Shown: piece after piece, positions 1 to 7,644 of the stretch | Position numbering within the stretch: position 1 is the stretch's first letter | Layout: each line of letters opens with the position of its first letter | Assembly (NCBI RefSeq): GCF_019753045.1 | Contig: NZ_JAIELN010000011.1 | Location: 62,001-126,000 of the forward strand | Direction: 5' to 3' | Length of the DNA: 64,000 nucleotides | Origin: Hyphomicrobium sp. | GTDB lineage: Bacteria > Pseudomonadota > Alphaproteobacteria > Rhizobiales > Hyphomicrobiaceae | Notes under the pieces: model-generated | What the model saw: the letters and a program-made list of their open reading frames with translations, nothing else | What the model was told of the DNA's origin: nothing | The model's database searches: none | Made by a program: the position numbers and the translations under genes

Positions 1-1
1 T

Positions 2-241
2 CTGGACTTCACGCCCGATCACATTGCTGCGCACTTGCACACACTCCTCCTCGATCGGGACCTGTGTGTTCGGCTTGGCGAGACTGCACGAGAATTTTGC
101 GCAAAAAAATTTGCACTCAGCGAAGTTGCTCGCTCAGCGGACGATTTCTACGAACTCGCAACGGCCGGCCGAACAAGCGGCATCGTCTCCGTAAACACAG
201 CCGGCTCTGAAACATCTGCGAGAGTCAGCAGTCTCATTTAG
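2..241 (+). CDS. Glycosyltransferase (group 1-like), C-terminal fragment
   Basis: The frame is open from the window edge and ends in TAG at 239-241, so only about 79 C-terminal residues are present. The stretch ALLxD-like 'LLLDRDLCVRLGETAREF' followed by 'FALSEVA' resembles the closing helix of GT-B (family 4/group 1) glycosyltransferases, where this helix crosses back to the N-terminal domain. The next gene is an RgpF-type polysaccharide protein, which fits a capsule or O-antigen cluster extending left of the window. The catalytic part is not visible, so donor and acceptor sugars cannot be inferred. The final ~28 residues are Ser/Thr-rich and not family-typical. Confidence 0.6.
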   Translation: MDFTPDHIAAHLHTLLLDRDLCVRLGETAREFCAKKFALSEVARSADDFYELATAGRTSGIVSVNTAGSETSARVSSLI

Positions 242-346
242 GCTGTGGATTGCTCACTGTACGGCTCTAGATTCCTTGCCGAGACGCCTGCTGCAACGTA
301 ACGAGAGCATAGTCGAAGCGTAGTGCTCGCGGAGTGGATTAGCCGA

Positions 347-1426
347 ATGAGGCCTCAACGGATCTTCGAAACACCCGCACCAATTTTTCAACTCGCCAAA
401 TACAGCCGCCGCGCCGCGAGCCTGGCGATCTTCCTGCGTGCAGCTCTTCGCCATCCGGCAAATCAGCGAAAGCGCCGCCTCTCTTTTGAAAGAGCGAACG
501 CCTGGATCGATGACGAATTGCCTTTCGAAAAGTGGATGCATCCGCGGAAAACTCCGCAGGACGACCATTGCATACGCTTTCCCGAAGACCGGCCCATTGA
601 TCGCGATGGGCACTCGCAACCCATGAGGGTCGCCGTCGTATGCCACCTCTATTATGATGACCTCGCCGAGGAAATAGGGACGCGCCTCGCGGTCATTCCC
701 ACGAAGTTCGATCTTCTCGTATCGACCGACACCGCGGAAAAGAAAAGCCGCATTGAAGCCGCGCTCTCGTCAAGCACAGCATCGAACGTCGTCGTTCGAG
801 AATTTCCGAATGTTGGCAGGGATATCGCGCCGAAGCTGATGGCCTTCAACGACAAGCTCAATCAGTACGATGTGGTTTTATTCATTCACGGCAAGAAGTC
901 GGTATTTTCTTCGACGCTCACAGATTGGCGTCAATACATTTTTGATGCTCTGATAGGAACGCGGGATCGCACCCAATCCATATTGTCGTCGTTCCAAGAC
1001 ATCCCGGAATTAGGGATGATTGCCCCGGAACATTTTGGCCCTGTCAAAGGCGTTGGCTGGAGAGACAATCTAAAAATTGCCGACGGGCTCTGCACCAAAT
1101 TGCTGGGCGATAAATACGCGTTCAACTATTTGGACTTCCCATCCGGATCGATGTTCTGGTGCCGCCCGGCTGCCCTGAAGCCACTGCTGAATCTCGATTT
1201 GAGCCTGAAAGAGTTTCCGGCGGAGCAAGGCCAAATAGACGGCACGCTCGCACATGCGATCGAAAGATTTTTTTTCGCCTCATGCGAACTCGCAGGGCTT
1301 CGCTGGCTGAAAACGACAGCCGACGAAACAAAAATCTTGCCGGTGGAAATCATCGACGTCGGGTCGAGCACTGAGGTTCGGCAAGTCTTGGCGCGGGAAG
1401 GCGGCCGGGTCCTCGCGCCACGGTGA
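347..1426 (+). CDS. RgpF-type rhamnan synthesis family protein
   Basis: A 359-residue protein of the rhamnan synthesis F family (Pfam RgpF), found in clusters that build rhamnose-containing cell-surface polysaccharides. Family signatures run in order: MRVAVVCHLYY near residue 93, FPNVGRDIAP near 153, VVLFIHGKKS near 176, FPSGSMFWCRP near 264 and EQGQIDGTLAHAIER near 293. The ATG at 347 is preferred; an in-frame GTG at 323 would add eight residues. The first ~90 residues before the RgpF core are not recognised. It lies 105 bp after a glycosyltransferase end and converges with parA across a 15-bp gap. Family assignment is secure; the sugar handled here is unknown. Confidence 0.85.
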   Translation: MRPQRIFETPAPIFQLAKYSRRAASLAIFLRAALRHPANQRKRRLSFERANAWIDDELPFEKWMHPRKTPQDDHCIRFPEDRPIDRDGHSQPMRVAVVCHLYYDDLAEEIGTRLAVIPTKFDLLVSTDTAEKKSRIEAALSSSTASNVVVREFPNVGRDIAPKLMAFNDKLNQYDVVLFIHGKKSVFSSTLTDWRQYIFDALIGTRDRTQSILSSFQDIPELGMIAPEHFGPVKGVGWRDNLKIADGLCTKLLGDKYAFNYLDFPSGSMFWCRPAALKPLLNLDLSLKEFPAEQGQIDGTLAHAIERFFFASCELAGLRWLKTTADETKILPVEIIDVGSSTEVRQVLAREGGRVLAPR

Positions 1427-1441
1427 GATAACTCTCGACAC

Positions 1442-2317
1442 TCACGCGCCTGGACTAATTCTTTCAACCACGGCCTTTGTCAACGCCATGACCTCTGGCA
1501 GCGCACTTCCGTATTTGTCGCGCGCCGCGCGAAACACGCCGAGCCCTGGATGCGTAGCCGCATTCTGAAGCGCGCTTGTGTAGGGCACGGGCCTCGCAAT
1601 TGCGTTGAGATGGTGCAGGCCCTGCTTGATGTGATGCAGCATCTCGCGCTGCACGGTATTCGTTGCCTGATACTGCGTGATGAGCGGATGGACTTTCACC
1701 TGCGACGCAAGATCGAGATCGTCGGCAAGAATGAATTTCAAGAAATCCGTGAGGGTCGAATACGCGTTCGTCTCAAGGCTCGTCGGGGCTACTATGTGCT
1801 CGGCCAGCCTCATGGCCGCGAGCCCAAGCACGCCGGGCCCCGCCGGACAATCGATCAGAACGGCGTCGTAGTTCGGTTCGACTTTCGAAAGCTCTGATCT
1901 CAAAGCATCCGATAACAGGACATCGAGACGATCCTTGCGCTTCTTTCGCCGCGCCACGTGCTCGAAATCGGCCATCTCGCGAAGAAGTTCGTGATTGGAC
2001 GGCAAAAGATCGATGAAACCCGCTTGCCTGTCGTGCAACTCGATCAAATCGCCTGCCGCCACACGATGGGCGGCAAGGCGCATGCTCCGGCCGCTGACGA
2101 AAGCTCGCAGCATGGCCGCGAGGCCAATCTGCCGTTGGGTGAGTTGCTGCTCCGCGTCGATGCCGAGGAGTGCCTTCGTGACGCCGGCTTGCGGATCGGC
2201 GTCGAGAACGAGCACCCGCGCACCGTAGGAGAGTGCCAAGCCGTCTGCGAGCATCATGGTGGTCAGCGACTTGCCCACGCCGCCTTTCGGGTTGGCGATC
2301 GCGATTCTGACGCTCAT
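1442..2317 (-). CDS. ParA/MinD-family ATPase (orphan)
   Basis: A 291-residue deviant-Walker ATPase. The N-terminus has KGGVGKS at 11-17 (signature lysine plus catalytic lysine) and DADPQ at 39-43 (Walker A'), followed by a Walker-B-like region ending LIDCPAG. These proteins form ATP-dependent dimers on DNA or membrane to position plasmids, chromosomes or cell-surface machines. No ParB, and no obvious cargo gene, lies beside it, so it is not a standard parAB pair. Residues around 115-135 hold a basic stretch (ARRKKRKDR) that could contact nucleic acid. The neighbouring polysaccharide genes might suggest a positioning role in envelope assembly, but that is a guess. Confidence 0.85.
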   Translation of the reverse strand: MSVRIAIANPKGGVGKSLTTMMLADGLALSYGARVLVLDADPQAGVTKALLGIDAEQQLTQRQIGLAAMLRAFVSGRSMRLAAHRVAAGDLIELHDRQAGFIDLLPSNHELLREMADFEHVARRKKRKDRLDVLLSDALRSELSKVEPNYDAVLIDCPAGPGVLGLAAMRLAEHIVAPTSLETNAYSTLTDFLKFILADDLDLASQVKVHPLITQYQATNTVQREMLHHIKQGLHHLNAIARPVPYTSALQNAATHPGLGVFRAARDKYGSALPEVMALTKAVVERISPGA

Positions 2318-2401
2318 CGACCGGCATCCGTGGACCGCCCGGCGAATGGGCCGGAGGGAGCCTCAATATGGAACAATCCGGCGGAGGCGCGGACTGGAAC
2401 C

Positions 2402-2422
2402 GGCGGAGCCCCGGGCTCCGCC
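2402..2422. repeat. Perfect 21-bp inverted repeat upstream of parA
   Basis: The arms GGCGGAGCCC and GGGCTCCGCC are exact reverse complements around a single central C. The element lies 85-105 bp before the parA start codon and has no T-tract. It could be an operator or an RNA hairpin; its function is unknown. Confidence 0.5.
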
Positions 2423-2598
2423 ATCGCGCGAGGAAAATCGCCTCCGGGCAGTCTCAGCCGATGTAGATCACGCCGCTTGCGATACATGAAGAAAGGCTCG
2501 TAAAGACAACGCGTGAGTATGCGGAAACGCCCCACCCGGTTCTGCGCGCGACACTACGTGGAGGTCCGGCCAAATACTAGCGGCTAGAAATCCCAGCG

Positions 2599-2805
2599 CT
2601 ATTTTTTCGTGTCGCCGACAGGGCGCCGGGACGGCCCGTCATCGAAGCGCCACGGGCTGTTTTTCCGGGCCCGCTCGGCGGCAGCGTCTTTGTCGACTTT
2701 CGGCCGCTTGTTTGATGGCCGCGGCTCGTTATTTGACGGCGGCGGCTCAGAGACGTCTTCAGGCACCTGCGGTGCGCGCTTACTCATCCATCCAAGTATG
2801 CCCAT
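2599..2805 (-). CDS. Small proline-rich, charged hypothetical protein
   Basis: A 68-residue protein starting MGILGWMSKRAP. I chose the ATG at 2805 because an AAGGAA ribosome-binding site lies 7-8 bases upstream; the longer open frame has no such support. The sequence is hydrophilic, rich in Pro, Ser, Lys, Arg and Asp, and likely disordered apart from the short N-terminal hydrophobic patch. A 'PWRFDDGP' motif sits near the C-terminus. No family is recognised. It is transcribed toward parA but separated from it by 281 bp. Confidence 0.45.
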   Translation of the reverse strand: MGILGWMSKRAPQVPEDVSEPPPSNNEPRPSNKRPKVDKDAAAERARKNSPWRFDDGPSRRPVGDTKK

Positions 2806-3146
2806 CGATTCATTCCTTTGAGAGAATCTCAAATTTGCATGCGCGAGACTTGGGTTGTGATTGCGCTTTCCATGTGGCTGCCGCTGCCGGACATACGCGA
2901 GATTGCACAACGGCCGTTTGCTGGACCTAATGTTGCAAACGCCGACATGTTGCAAACGCCATCGGCAGGCGAACGAAGACGCGCCGTTATTTGATTTGGG
3001 TCATGAAAATTTAATTCCACTGCGAAGACACTGGCTTGACCTCGGAGCTGGCGTGAAACCGTCGGCCCCCTTGCGAAGTAGTATTGACGACGGCGCAAGT
3101 TCGGTCGCTATTCGTTAGCTGACCCCCAAGCGACAAGGCATCCCTG
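2806..3146. other. Intergenic region between two divergent genes
   Basis: This 341-bp divergent interval lies between the small proline-rich gene and the TPR gene. It must hold both promoters, but I see no convincing -35/-10 pair. Its one clear feature is a 14-bp direct repeat at 2930-2960. No tRNA or credible reading frame is visible. Confidence 0.5.
2930..2960. repeat. Tandem 14-bp direct repeat
   Basis: ATGTTGCAAACGCC occurs at 2930-2943 and again at 2947-2960, separated by GAC, giving a 17-bp period. Two same-face copies in a divergent promoter region could bind a regulator cooperatively. Function is unknown. Confidence 0.5.
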
Positions 3147-3671
3147 GTGAACCGCGTACTCAAGCTGGCAACGGCCATTCTCATTATTACATCGGTAGAC
3201 GCTCGCGCGGACTCCACGGAAGACTGCAACGACGCGACCAATCTGACCCAGAAAATTCGGGGATGCACCGAAGTTATCCAGCGCACGATGCTTAGCGACG
3301 CTCTTTCGATGGCCTATATGAATCGGGCCATCGCCCGCGCGGAACGTAAGGAAATGGCGAAGGCGCTGGCAGACTTCACCGCGGCCATACATGCCGACTC
3401 GAAAAATAATTTCGCATACTACAATCGCGGCAACGTTTACCTCGACTTGCGGAAGCCGAAGCAGGCGAAAGCCGACTTCACCCGGGCGCTTGAAATCGCG
3501 CCCGACATGTCTCCCGCCCTCCTCAACCGGGCGTTGGCCAATGAAATGCTTGGCGAACGCGAAGCCAGCATTGCCGATTTTCGCGCCGCGTTGGCGCTCG
3601 AGCCGACGCTCTTCGCAGCATCCGAGGGCCTGAAGCGGTTGGGCGTAACGCCCCCTGACGCGCAGAAATGA
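3147..3671 (+). CDS. Secreted TPR-repeat protein
   Basis: A 174-residue protein beginning at GTG. Residues 1-21 form a signal peptide (hydrophobic core LATAILIITSV, then ARA). The mature part has about three tetratricopeptide repeats, clearest at residues ~54-150 with the pattern 'AYYNRGNVYLDLRKPKQAKA' then 'ALLNRALANEMLGEREASI'. Cysteines near residues 29 and 40 may form a disulfide in the periplasm. TPR proteins are protein-protein scaffolds; the partner is unknown. It is monocistronic, followed by ~150 bp and then tRNA-Phe on the other strand. Confidence 0.75.
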   Translation: MNRVLKLATAILIITSVDARADSTEDCNDATNLTQKIRGCTEVIQRTMLSDALSMAYMNRAIARAERKEMAKALADFTAAIHADSKNNFAYYNRGNVYLDLRKPKQAKADFTRALEIAPDMSPALLNRALANEMLGEREASIADFRAALALEPTLFAASEGLKRLGVTPPDAQK

Positions 3672-3762
3672 CTGCGCCTGACAGATATCCGGTCACGCGC
3701 TAGCTCCGCGTGATCGTTCGATCGTGATTTCTCAGGCCGGTGAAATTTCAGCGATCTCACAT

Positions 3763-3786
3763 CGAGATCACGTGTGGCTGATCTCG
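3763..3786. repeat. Inverted repeat 3' of tRNA-Phe
   Basis: CGAGATCA (3763-3770) and TGATCTCG (3779-3786) pair perfectly around an 8-base loop, 36 bp past the tRNA-Phe 3' end in the tRNA's direction of transcription. No T-run follows, so it may be a processing or Rho-independent-like element, or chance. Confidence 0.3.
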
Positions 3787-3821
3787 CGGGGCCGATCTTT
3801 GAGGGTGATCTCGAGGGGCTA

Positions 3822-3897
3822 TGGTGCCCAGGGCCGGAATTGAACCAGCGACACTGCGATTTTCAGTCGCATGCTCTACCAACTGAGCTACCTGGGC
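3822..3897 (-). tRNA. tRNA-Phe (GAA)
   Basis: Read on the minus strand this is a 76-nt cloverleaf. The acceptor arm GCCCAGG pairs with CCTGGGC, the D-arm is AGCTCAGTTGGTAGAGC, and the anticodon loop CTGAAAA gives anticodon GAA. The T-arm loop is GTTCAATTC, the discriminator is A, and a CCA end is encoded. It follows yacG and maf, its usual place in the alphaproteobacterial murA-maf-yacG block. Confidence 0.96.
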
Positions 3898-3986
3898 CTG
3901 CCTCCGCGGCGTTGAGCCCGTGCGAAGTAGAGGCGTCTTATAGGGGCGTGATCCGCAGGATGCAAGCGCCTCAATACGACATGTTT

Positions 3987-4211
3987 TCAGTCTTCTTCGT
4001 CCTCGCCATTTGGTCGCTGGGACGGATCTTTCGCGGCCGGGTCGTCGCCCTCGTCTTCTTCCCTGCCGCCGATCGCATAACTGCCGCTGAACCACTTCGC
4101 GAGGTCGATGTCGGCGCAGCGCTTCGAGCAGAACGGGCGATAGGCTTCGACCGCCTCCTTCCCGCAAATAGGACAACGCAACGGCTTGCTGGCGGAGCGG
4201 GACGCTGACAT
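3987..4211 (-). CDS. yacG: YacG, zinc-binding DNA gyrase inhibitor
   Basis: A 74-residue protein. Zinc ligands are Cys13 and Cys16 (CPICG) and Cys28 and Cys32 (CSKRC), the characteristic YacG knuckle. The central 'CADIDLAKWFSGSYAI' matches the family. In E. coli YacG binds GyrB and inhibits gyrase. The C-terminal ~25 residues are very acidic (DEGDD...GEDEED), as is common in alphaproteobacterial members. It starts seven bases after maf ends and is probably cotranscribed with it. Confidence 0.92.
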   Translation of the reverse strand: MSASRSASKPLRCPICGKEAVEAYRPFCSKRCADIDLAKWFSGSYAIGGREEDEGDDPAAKDPSQRPNGEDEED

Positions 4212-4218
4212 GGCGCGC

Positions 4219-4875
4219 TCAATCGCGATCGACTTCTGCGTATTTCAGCCAATTGTACTGGATCGGAAATTTTTCCGAGTTGAGGAGGCTGACGACCTCG
4301 GTCAGGGGCAGCCCGACCACATTCGTGTAGGAACCGATGAGCCGCTGCACGAAACAGCCGGCAAGCCCCTGAATGGCGTAGCCTCCAGCTTTGCCGCGCC
4401 ATTCGCGCGAGGCGATATAGGATTCAAGCTCCGACCGGTTGATATAGCGAAACCGCACCCGCGTATCGACGATCTTCGTGCGGACCCGATCATCGGGCGT
4501 GATCAGACAAATGCAGGTCTGGACCTTGTGGGTGCGCCCCGACAGAAGTTGTAGAGACGCCATCGCCTCCTCGATGTGCGTCGGCTTCATCAAGACCTTA
4601 CGCCCCATCGCGACGACCGTATCGGCCGCGAGGATGTAGGCCCCCGCCAGATCCCGGTCATTCGCGATTTGATCGCGCGCAACCTCCGCCTTTGCCCGCG
4701 CAAGCCGCGAAACGAGCGCTCGCGGCATCTCGCCCCGCTTCGGCGTCTCGTCAATGGAGGCAGGCCGCAAGGCGTCTGGCGTCACGCCAACCTGTGCCAG
4801 AAGCGTCACGCGCCGGGGGCTGGCGCTTGCCAGAACAAGCTGCGGACGCTCGATCTCCGTTTTGGACGACGCCAT
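4219..4875 (-). CDS. maf: Maf-family nucleoside triphosphate pyrophosphatase
   Basis: 218 residues from the ATG at 4875. Maf proteins are house-cleaning enzymes that hydrolyse non-canonical or excess NTPs to NMP plus pyrophosphate. The family motif LVLASASPRR occurs near residue 13, ILAADTVV near 78 and SGRTHKV near 105, and the C-terminal half has 'GKAGGYAIQGLAGCFV'. The open frame extends upstream to 5088, with further ATGs around 4962 and 4953, so the N-terminus could be ~29 residues longer. The chosen start matches usual family length and places SASPRR close to the N-terminus. It is followed directly by yacG. Confidence 0.9.
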   Translation of the reverse strand: MASSKTEIERPQLVLASASPRRVTLLAQVGVTPDALRPASIDETPKRGEMPRALVSRLARAKAEVARDQIANDRDLAGAYILAADTVVAMGRKVLMKPTHIEEAMASLQLLSGRTHKVQTCICLITPDDRVRTKIVDTRVRFRYINRSELESYIASREWRGKAGGYAIQGLAGCFVQRLIGSYTNVVGLPLTEVVSLLNSEKFPIQYNWLKYAEVDRD

Positions 4876-5103
4876 CTCGCGCACCAGCGAACGGCGCAAT
4901 GTCTCGCGGCCGGGGGCTTCGGAGCGTGCAAAGGAGGGAAGGAAGCTGCTCATAAGACTCATGATTTTGACCACGGGATAATTAAGGTGAGGCGGCGCGG
5001 CCTTTTTCCGACAATGGCGCAGGCATTCCACCCTTAGCAAGTCCGCCTGCGTTGCGGTTGAAAACAAAACAGGGCATGAATAGCGCATTCTTTAACAAAA
5101 TTG

Positions 5104-5820
5104 ATGGCGGCAATGGCTCTGAAACCAGACCCTGCGGACCTCCTTGCTCGAACGCCACTTTTCGGCGCCCTCGACGAACCGAGCCGTAAGGCCGTCGCCC
5201 TGGAATTGCGGGACGCTGCCTTCGAGCCGGGCCAGATCATTTTCTCGCGCGGCCAGGCGGGCTCTGAGCTCCACATCGTAACAAAGGGCCGGGTCAGGCT
5301 GTCGGTCCTGACCGCTGACGGACGTGAGCTTTCGTTCGCCCACGTCGAATCCCCTTCGATTTTCGGAGAACTGGCGGTCTTCGACGGAAGGCCACGATCG
5401 GCAGACGCGACGGCCGTAAACAAAGTCGAGACGCTGATGCTCTCGAAAGCTGCATTTCTCCGTTTGCTCGGAACGCGCCCAGCCGTCGGTGAAGCAGCCG
5501 TTCGCTTTCTTGCCGGCCGGCTGCGCGACGCCGATGAACAGCTCGAAGCCATCGCCTTGCATCCGATCGAAGCGCGGCTTGCACGCTTCTTCCTCGCCGC
5601 CGTGCGCCAGAAAGATCCTACGAGCAAAGCCGAGAAGATCTCCCTTCCCCTTCCGATTTCGCAAAGCGAGCTTGCTCTTCTCGTCGGCGCGAGCCGCCCA
5701 AAGGTCAACGCAGCTTTGGGCTTACTCGAATCCGAGGGCGCGATAGAGCGCCGGGGTCAACAGGTCGTGTGTGATATCGCGGCGTTGAGCGGCATTGGCC
5801 GGCTCGACGAAAAGGAATAG
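5104..5820 (+). CDS. Crp/Fnr-family transcriptional regulator
   Basis: 238 residues. The N-terminal cyclic-nucleotide-binding beta-roll (~15-130) keeps the phosphate-cassette residues Gly88-Glu89 (FGEL) and Arg98-Ser99 (PRSA), which in E. coli Crp contact cAMP. A dimerisation helix follows (~125-150). The winged helix-turn-helix is at ~175-225 ('ISQSELALLVGASRPKVNAA'). No N-terminal cysteine set is present, which argues against an Fnr-type iron-sulfur sensor. The next gene, 32 bp downstream, is an adenylate cyclase, so a cAMP-responsive regulator is likely. Starts at 5101 (TTG), 5104 and 5113 are all in frame; none has a strong ribosome site. Confidence 0.9.
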   Translation: MAAMALKPDPADLLARTPLFGALDEPSRKAVALELRDAAFEPGQIIFSRGQAGSELHIVTKGRVRLSVLTADGRELSFAHVESPSIFGELAVFDGRPRSADATAVNKVETLMLSKAAFLRLLGTRPAVGEAAVRFLAGRLRDADEQLEAIALHPIEARLARFFLAAVRQKDPTSKAEKISLPLPISQSELALLVGASRPKVNAALGLLESEGAIERRGQQVVCDIAALSGIGRLDEKE

Positions 5821-5852
5821 CCGCCCTTGCACTTATTCGCGGGGCCACGCGT

Positions 5853-7175
5853 ATGACGATCATGGATCGGCATCAACGGCGAGCACGGCAGGCGATTCTG
5901 CTCGCGCCGGTGCTCGGCGCGTTTCGCCTGATCCGTTCCTTCGTCCGCCGCATTGCGAGCCTCGGCATACACGGCTACCCGCCGGACATTCAGCGTCGTC
6001 TGAAGATCGTCAACGTCTTCTCGTCCCTCGTCGTGGTGACGACCTTCATCTACGCCATGCAGCTTTGGGCATCGGGCAACAAGGAGATGATGCCCGTCGT
6101 CTATACCAACCTCGCCCTCGCATTCATCGTCTCGCTCGTTCCCCTGATGCACCGGATCAACGAGCTTGCGGGAGGACTTCTCCTGGTGGTCGCGGAATTC
6201 GTCGCGCTCATCGGCTTCACGGCCTTCTTCGGACGCCTCGGCGGCGCGCCGTTGCAATACGTCGTGGCGGCGGCCGCGCCCTTCGTCATTTTCGAAGCCA
6301 GGCGTTTCTGGCTCATCATCGCGATCGTCGTCGCCGCGCTCCTCCTGCATTTGATCGCGTGGTTTCAATTTCCGATGGAAGCCGCCCAACTCCAGGCGGA
6401 TGAAAAGATCATAAGCTCCCTCTACGTCCAGGGCGCCGTGACCACATTCGGCCTCATCGCGGCCTGCGTGTACTACGCCTTCAGCCTGTTCGAGCGCGCG
6501 AAAGCCGAAACGGAATCCGTGCTTCGCAACGTCCTGCCCGACAGCGTCGTCGAGCGCCTCAAAGCGTCGCCGGGCGAGACCATTGCCGATGGATTCTCCG
6601 AAGCCTCCGTTCTGTTTGCAGACATCACCGGCTTCGTCAGCATGGCCCGCGGACTTGGGCCGGAAAAAACGGTCGCGCTATTGAACAAGCTCGTAAGCGC
6701 ATTCGACGAGCTCGCCGGGCGCCACGGCGTCGAGAAAATCAAAACGATCGGCGACGCCTACATGGTCGCGTCCGGTGTGCCGATCGCCCGTCAAGACCAT
6801 GCGCACGCATTGGCTGCGATGGCGCTCGATCTGGTCGCTGTCGTGCAGGAGGTCAGCGCCGCAGAGAACGTTCCGCTCAATGTCCGCGTCGGCATGGCGA
6901 GCGGCCCGATGATGGCGGGCATCATCGGCAAGAATAAATTCAGCTATGATGTCTGGGGTGATCCGGTCAATCTCGCGAGCCGTCTCGAACAATCGAGCGT
7001 ACCGGGCCGTATCGCCATTTGCCCGTCGTGTTGCGCGGCGCTCCGCGATGCGTTCTCGATCGAACCGCGCGGCCTAATCGAAATAAAGGGTGTGGGACCG
7101 CAGGAGTCCTGGTTTTTGCTCAGCCGCAAGAGCGCGGACGTCAGCCCTTCCAGTGCAACGAGCACACGAGCGTAA
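5853..7175 (+). CDS. Membrane-bound class III adenylate cyclase
   Basis: 440 residues. About six transmembrane segments (~51-72, 81-98, 107-127, 134-148, 151-170, 192-212) precede a helical linker and a class III cyclase domain (~245-425). Catalytic features are complete: metal aspartates Asp257 (FADITGF) and Asp301 (IGDAYM), adenine-selecting Lys297 and Asp366 (SYDVWGD), and transition-state residues Asn373 and Arg377 (PVNLASR). It should convert ATP to cAMP and sense something through the membrane domain, which I cannot assign. It lies 32 bp after the Crp-like gene, forming a likely two-gene unit. Its last 35 bp overlap the convergent UPF0262 gene. Confidence 0.92.
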   Translation: MTIMDRHQRRARQAILLAPVLGAFRLIRSFVRRIASLGIHGYPPDIQRRLKIVNVFSSLVVVTTFIYAMQLWASGNKEMMPVVYTNLALAFIVSLVPLMHRINELAGGLLLVVAEFVALIGFTAFFGRLGGAPLQYVVAAAAPFVIFEARRFWLIIAIVVAALLLHLIAWFQFPMEAAQLQADEKIISSLYVQGAVTTFGLIAACVYYAFSLFERAKAETESVLRNVLPDSVVERLKASPGETIADGFSEASVLFADITGFVSMARGLGPEKTVALLNKLVSAFDELAGRHGVEKIKTIGDAYMVASGVPIARQDHAHALAAMALDLVAVVQEVSAAENVPLNVRVGMASGPMMAGIIGKNKFSYDVWGDPVNLASRLEQSSVPGRIAICPSCCAALRDAFSIEPRGLIEIKGVGPQESWFLLSRKSADVSPSSATSTRA

Positions 7176-7638
7176 AGAGCCGGCGCGCGGTATCGTCATC
7201 CACGATGATCCGCGGCAGCAGCTTTTCCTTGAGCAACGCGCTGCCCTCGTCGTGAAGCCCCCGCCGGCTGACATCGATAGCCTGGATGCGAGCAGGAGGC
7301 GCGGTTCTGACTGCCTCGTAGTAGGACTCGCAGATCATGAAGTAATCTTTGACGATGCGCTTCAGCGGCGTCAGCGCAACCGTTTGCTCCACGGTCTCCG
7401 CTTCGCTCGAAGGACTGATCGCCATCGAAAGCCGGTCGTCCGTAAGCGAGAGATGAAGCTTGTACGGGCCCGCATCGATGCCCTCGATGCGGAATGCGTT
7501 ACCGTCAAGAATGTCGAAGATCGCGACTTCCCGTTCGTGCTCGATATTCGAGTTGGCCCGCCCGAGCGATTTCGCATCGAGCGTAATTTCGACGAGGCGA
7601 TCCCGGCTTTTCTCTTGAGCGGCGACCGTTTGATCCAT
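7141..7638 (-). CDS. UPF0262 family protein
   Basis: 165 residues of the alphaproteobacterial UPF0262 family, whose function is not established. Family-like features are 'ITLDAKSLGRANSNIEHERE' near the N-terminus and 'LKRIVKDYFMICESYYEA' mid-protein. It starts six bases after hisD stops, so it is in the hisD operon, as in other Hyphomicrobiales. Its 3' end overlaps the convergent adenylate cyclase gene by 35 bp. No signal peptide or membrane segment is seen, so it is probably cytoplasmic. Confidence 0.88.
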   Translation of the reverse strand: MDQTVAAQEKSRDRLVEITLDAKSLGRANSNIEHEREVAIFDILDGNAFRIEGIDAGPYKLHLSLTDDRLSMAISPSSEAETVEQTVALTPLKRIVKDYFMICESYYEAVRTAPPARIQAIDVSRRGLHDEGSALLKEKLLPRIIVDDDTARRLFTLVCSLHWKG

Positions 7639-7644
7639 CGAAAA

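Noticed and set aside
254-646. Minus-strand frame opposite the RgpF-type gene
   Set aside because: The plus strand carries the RgpF family signatures; this is a shadow.
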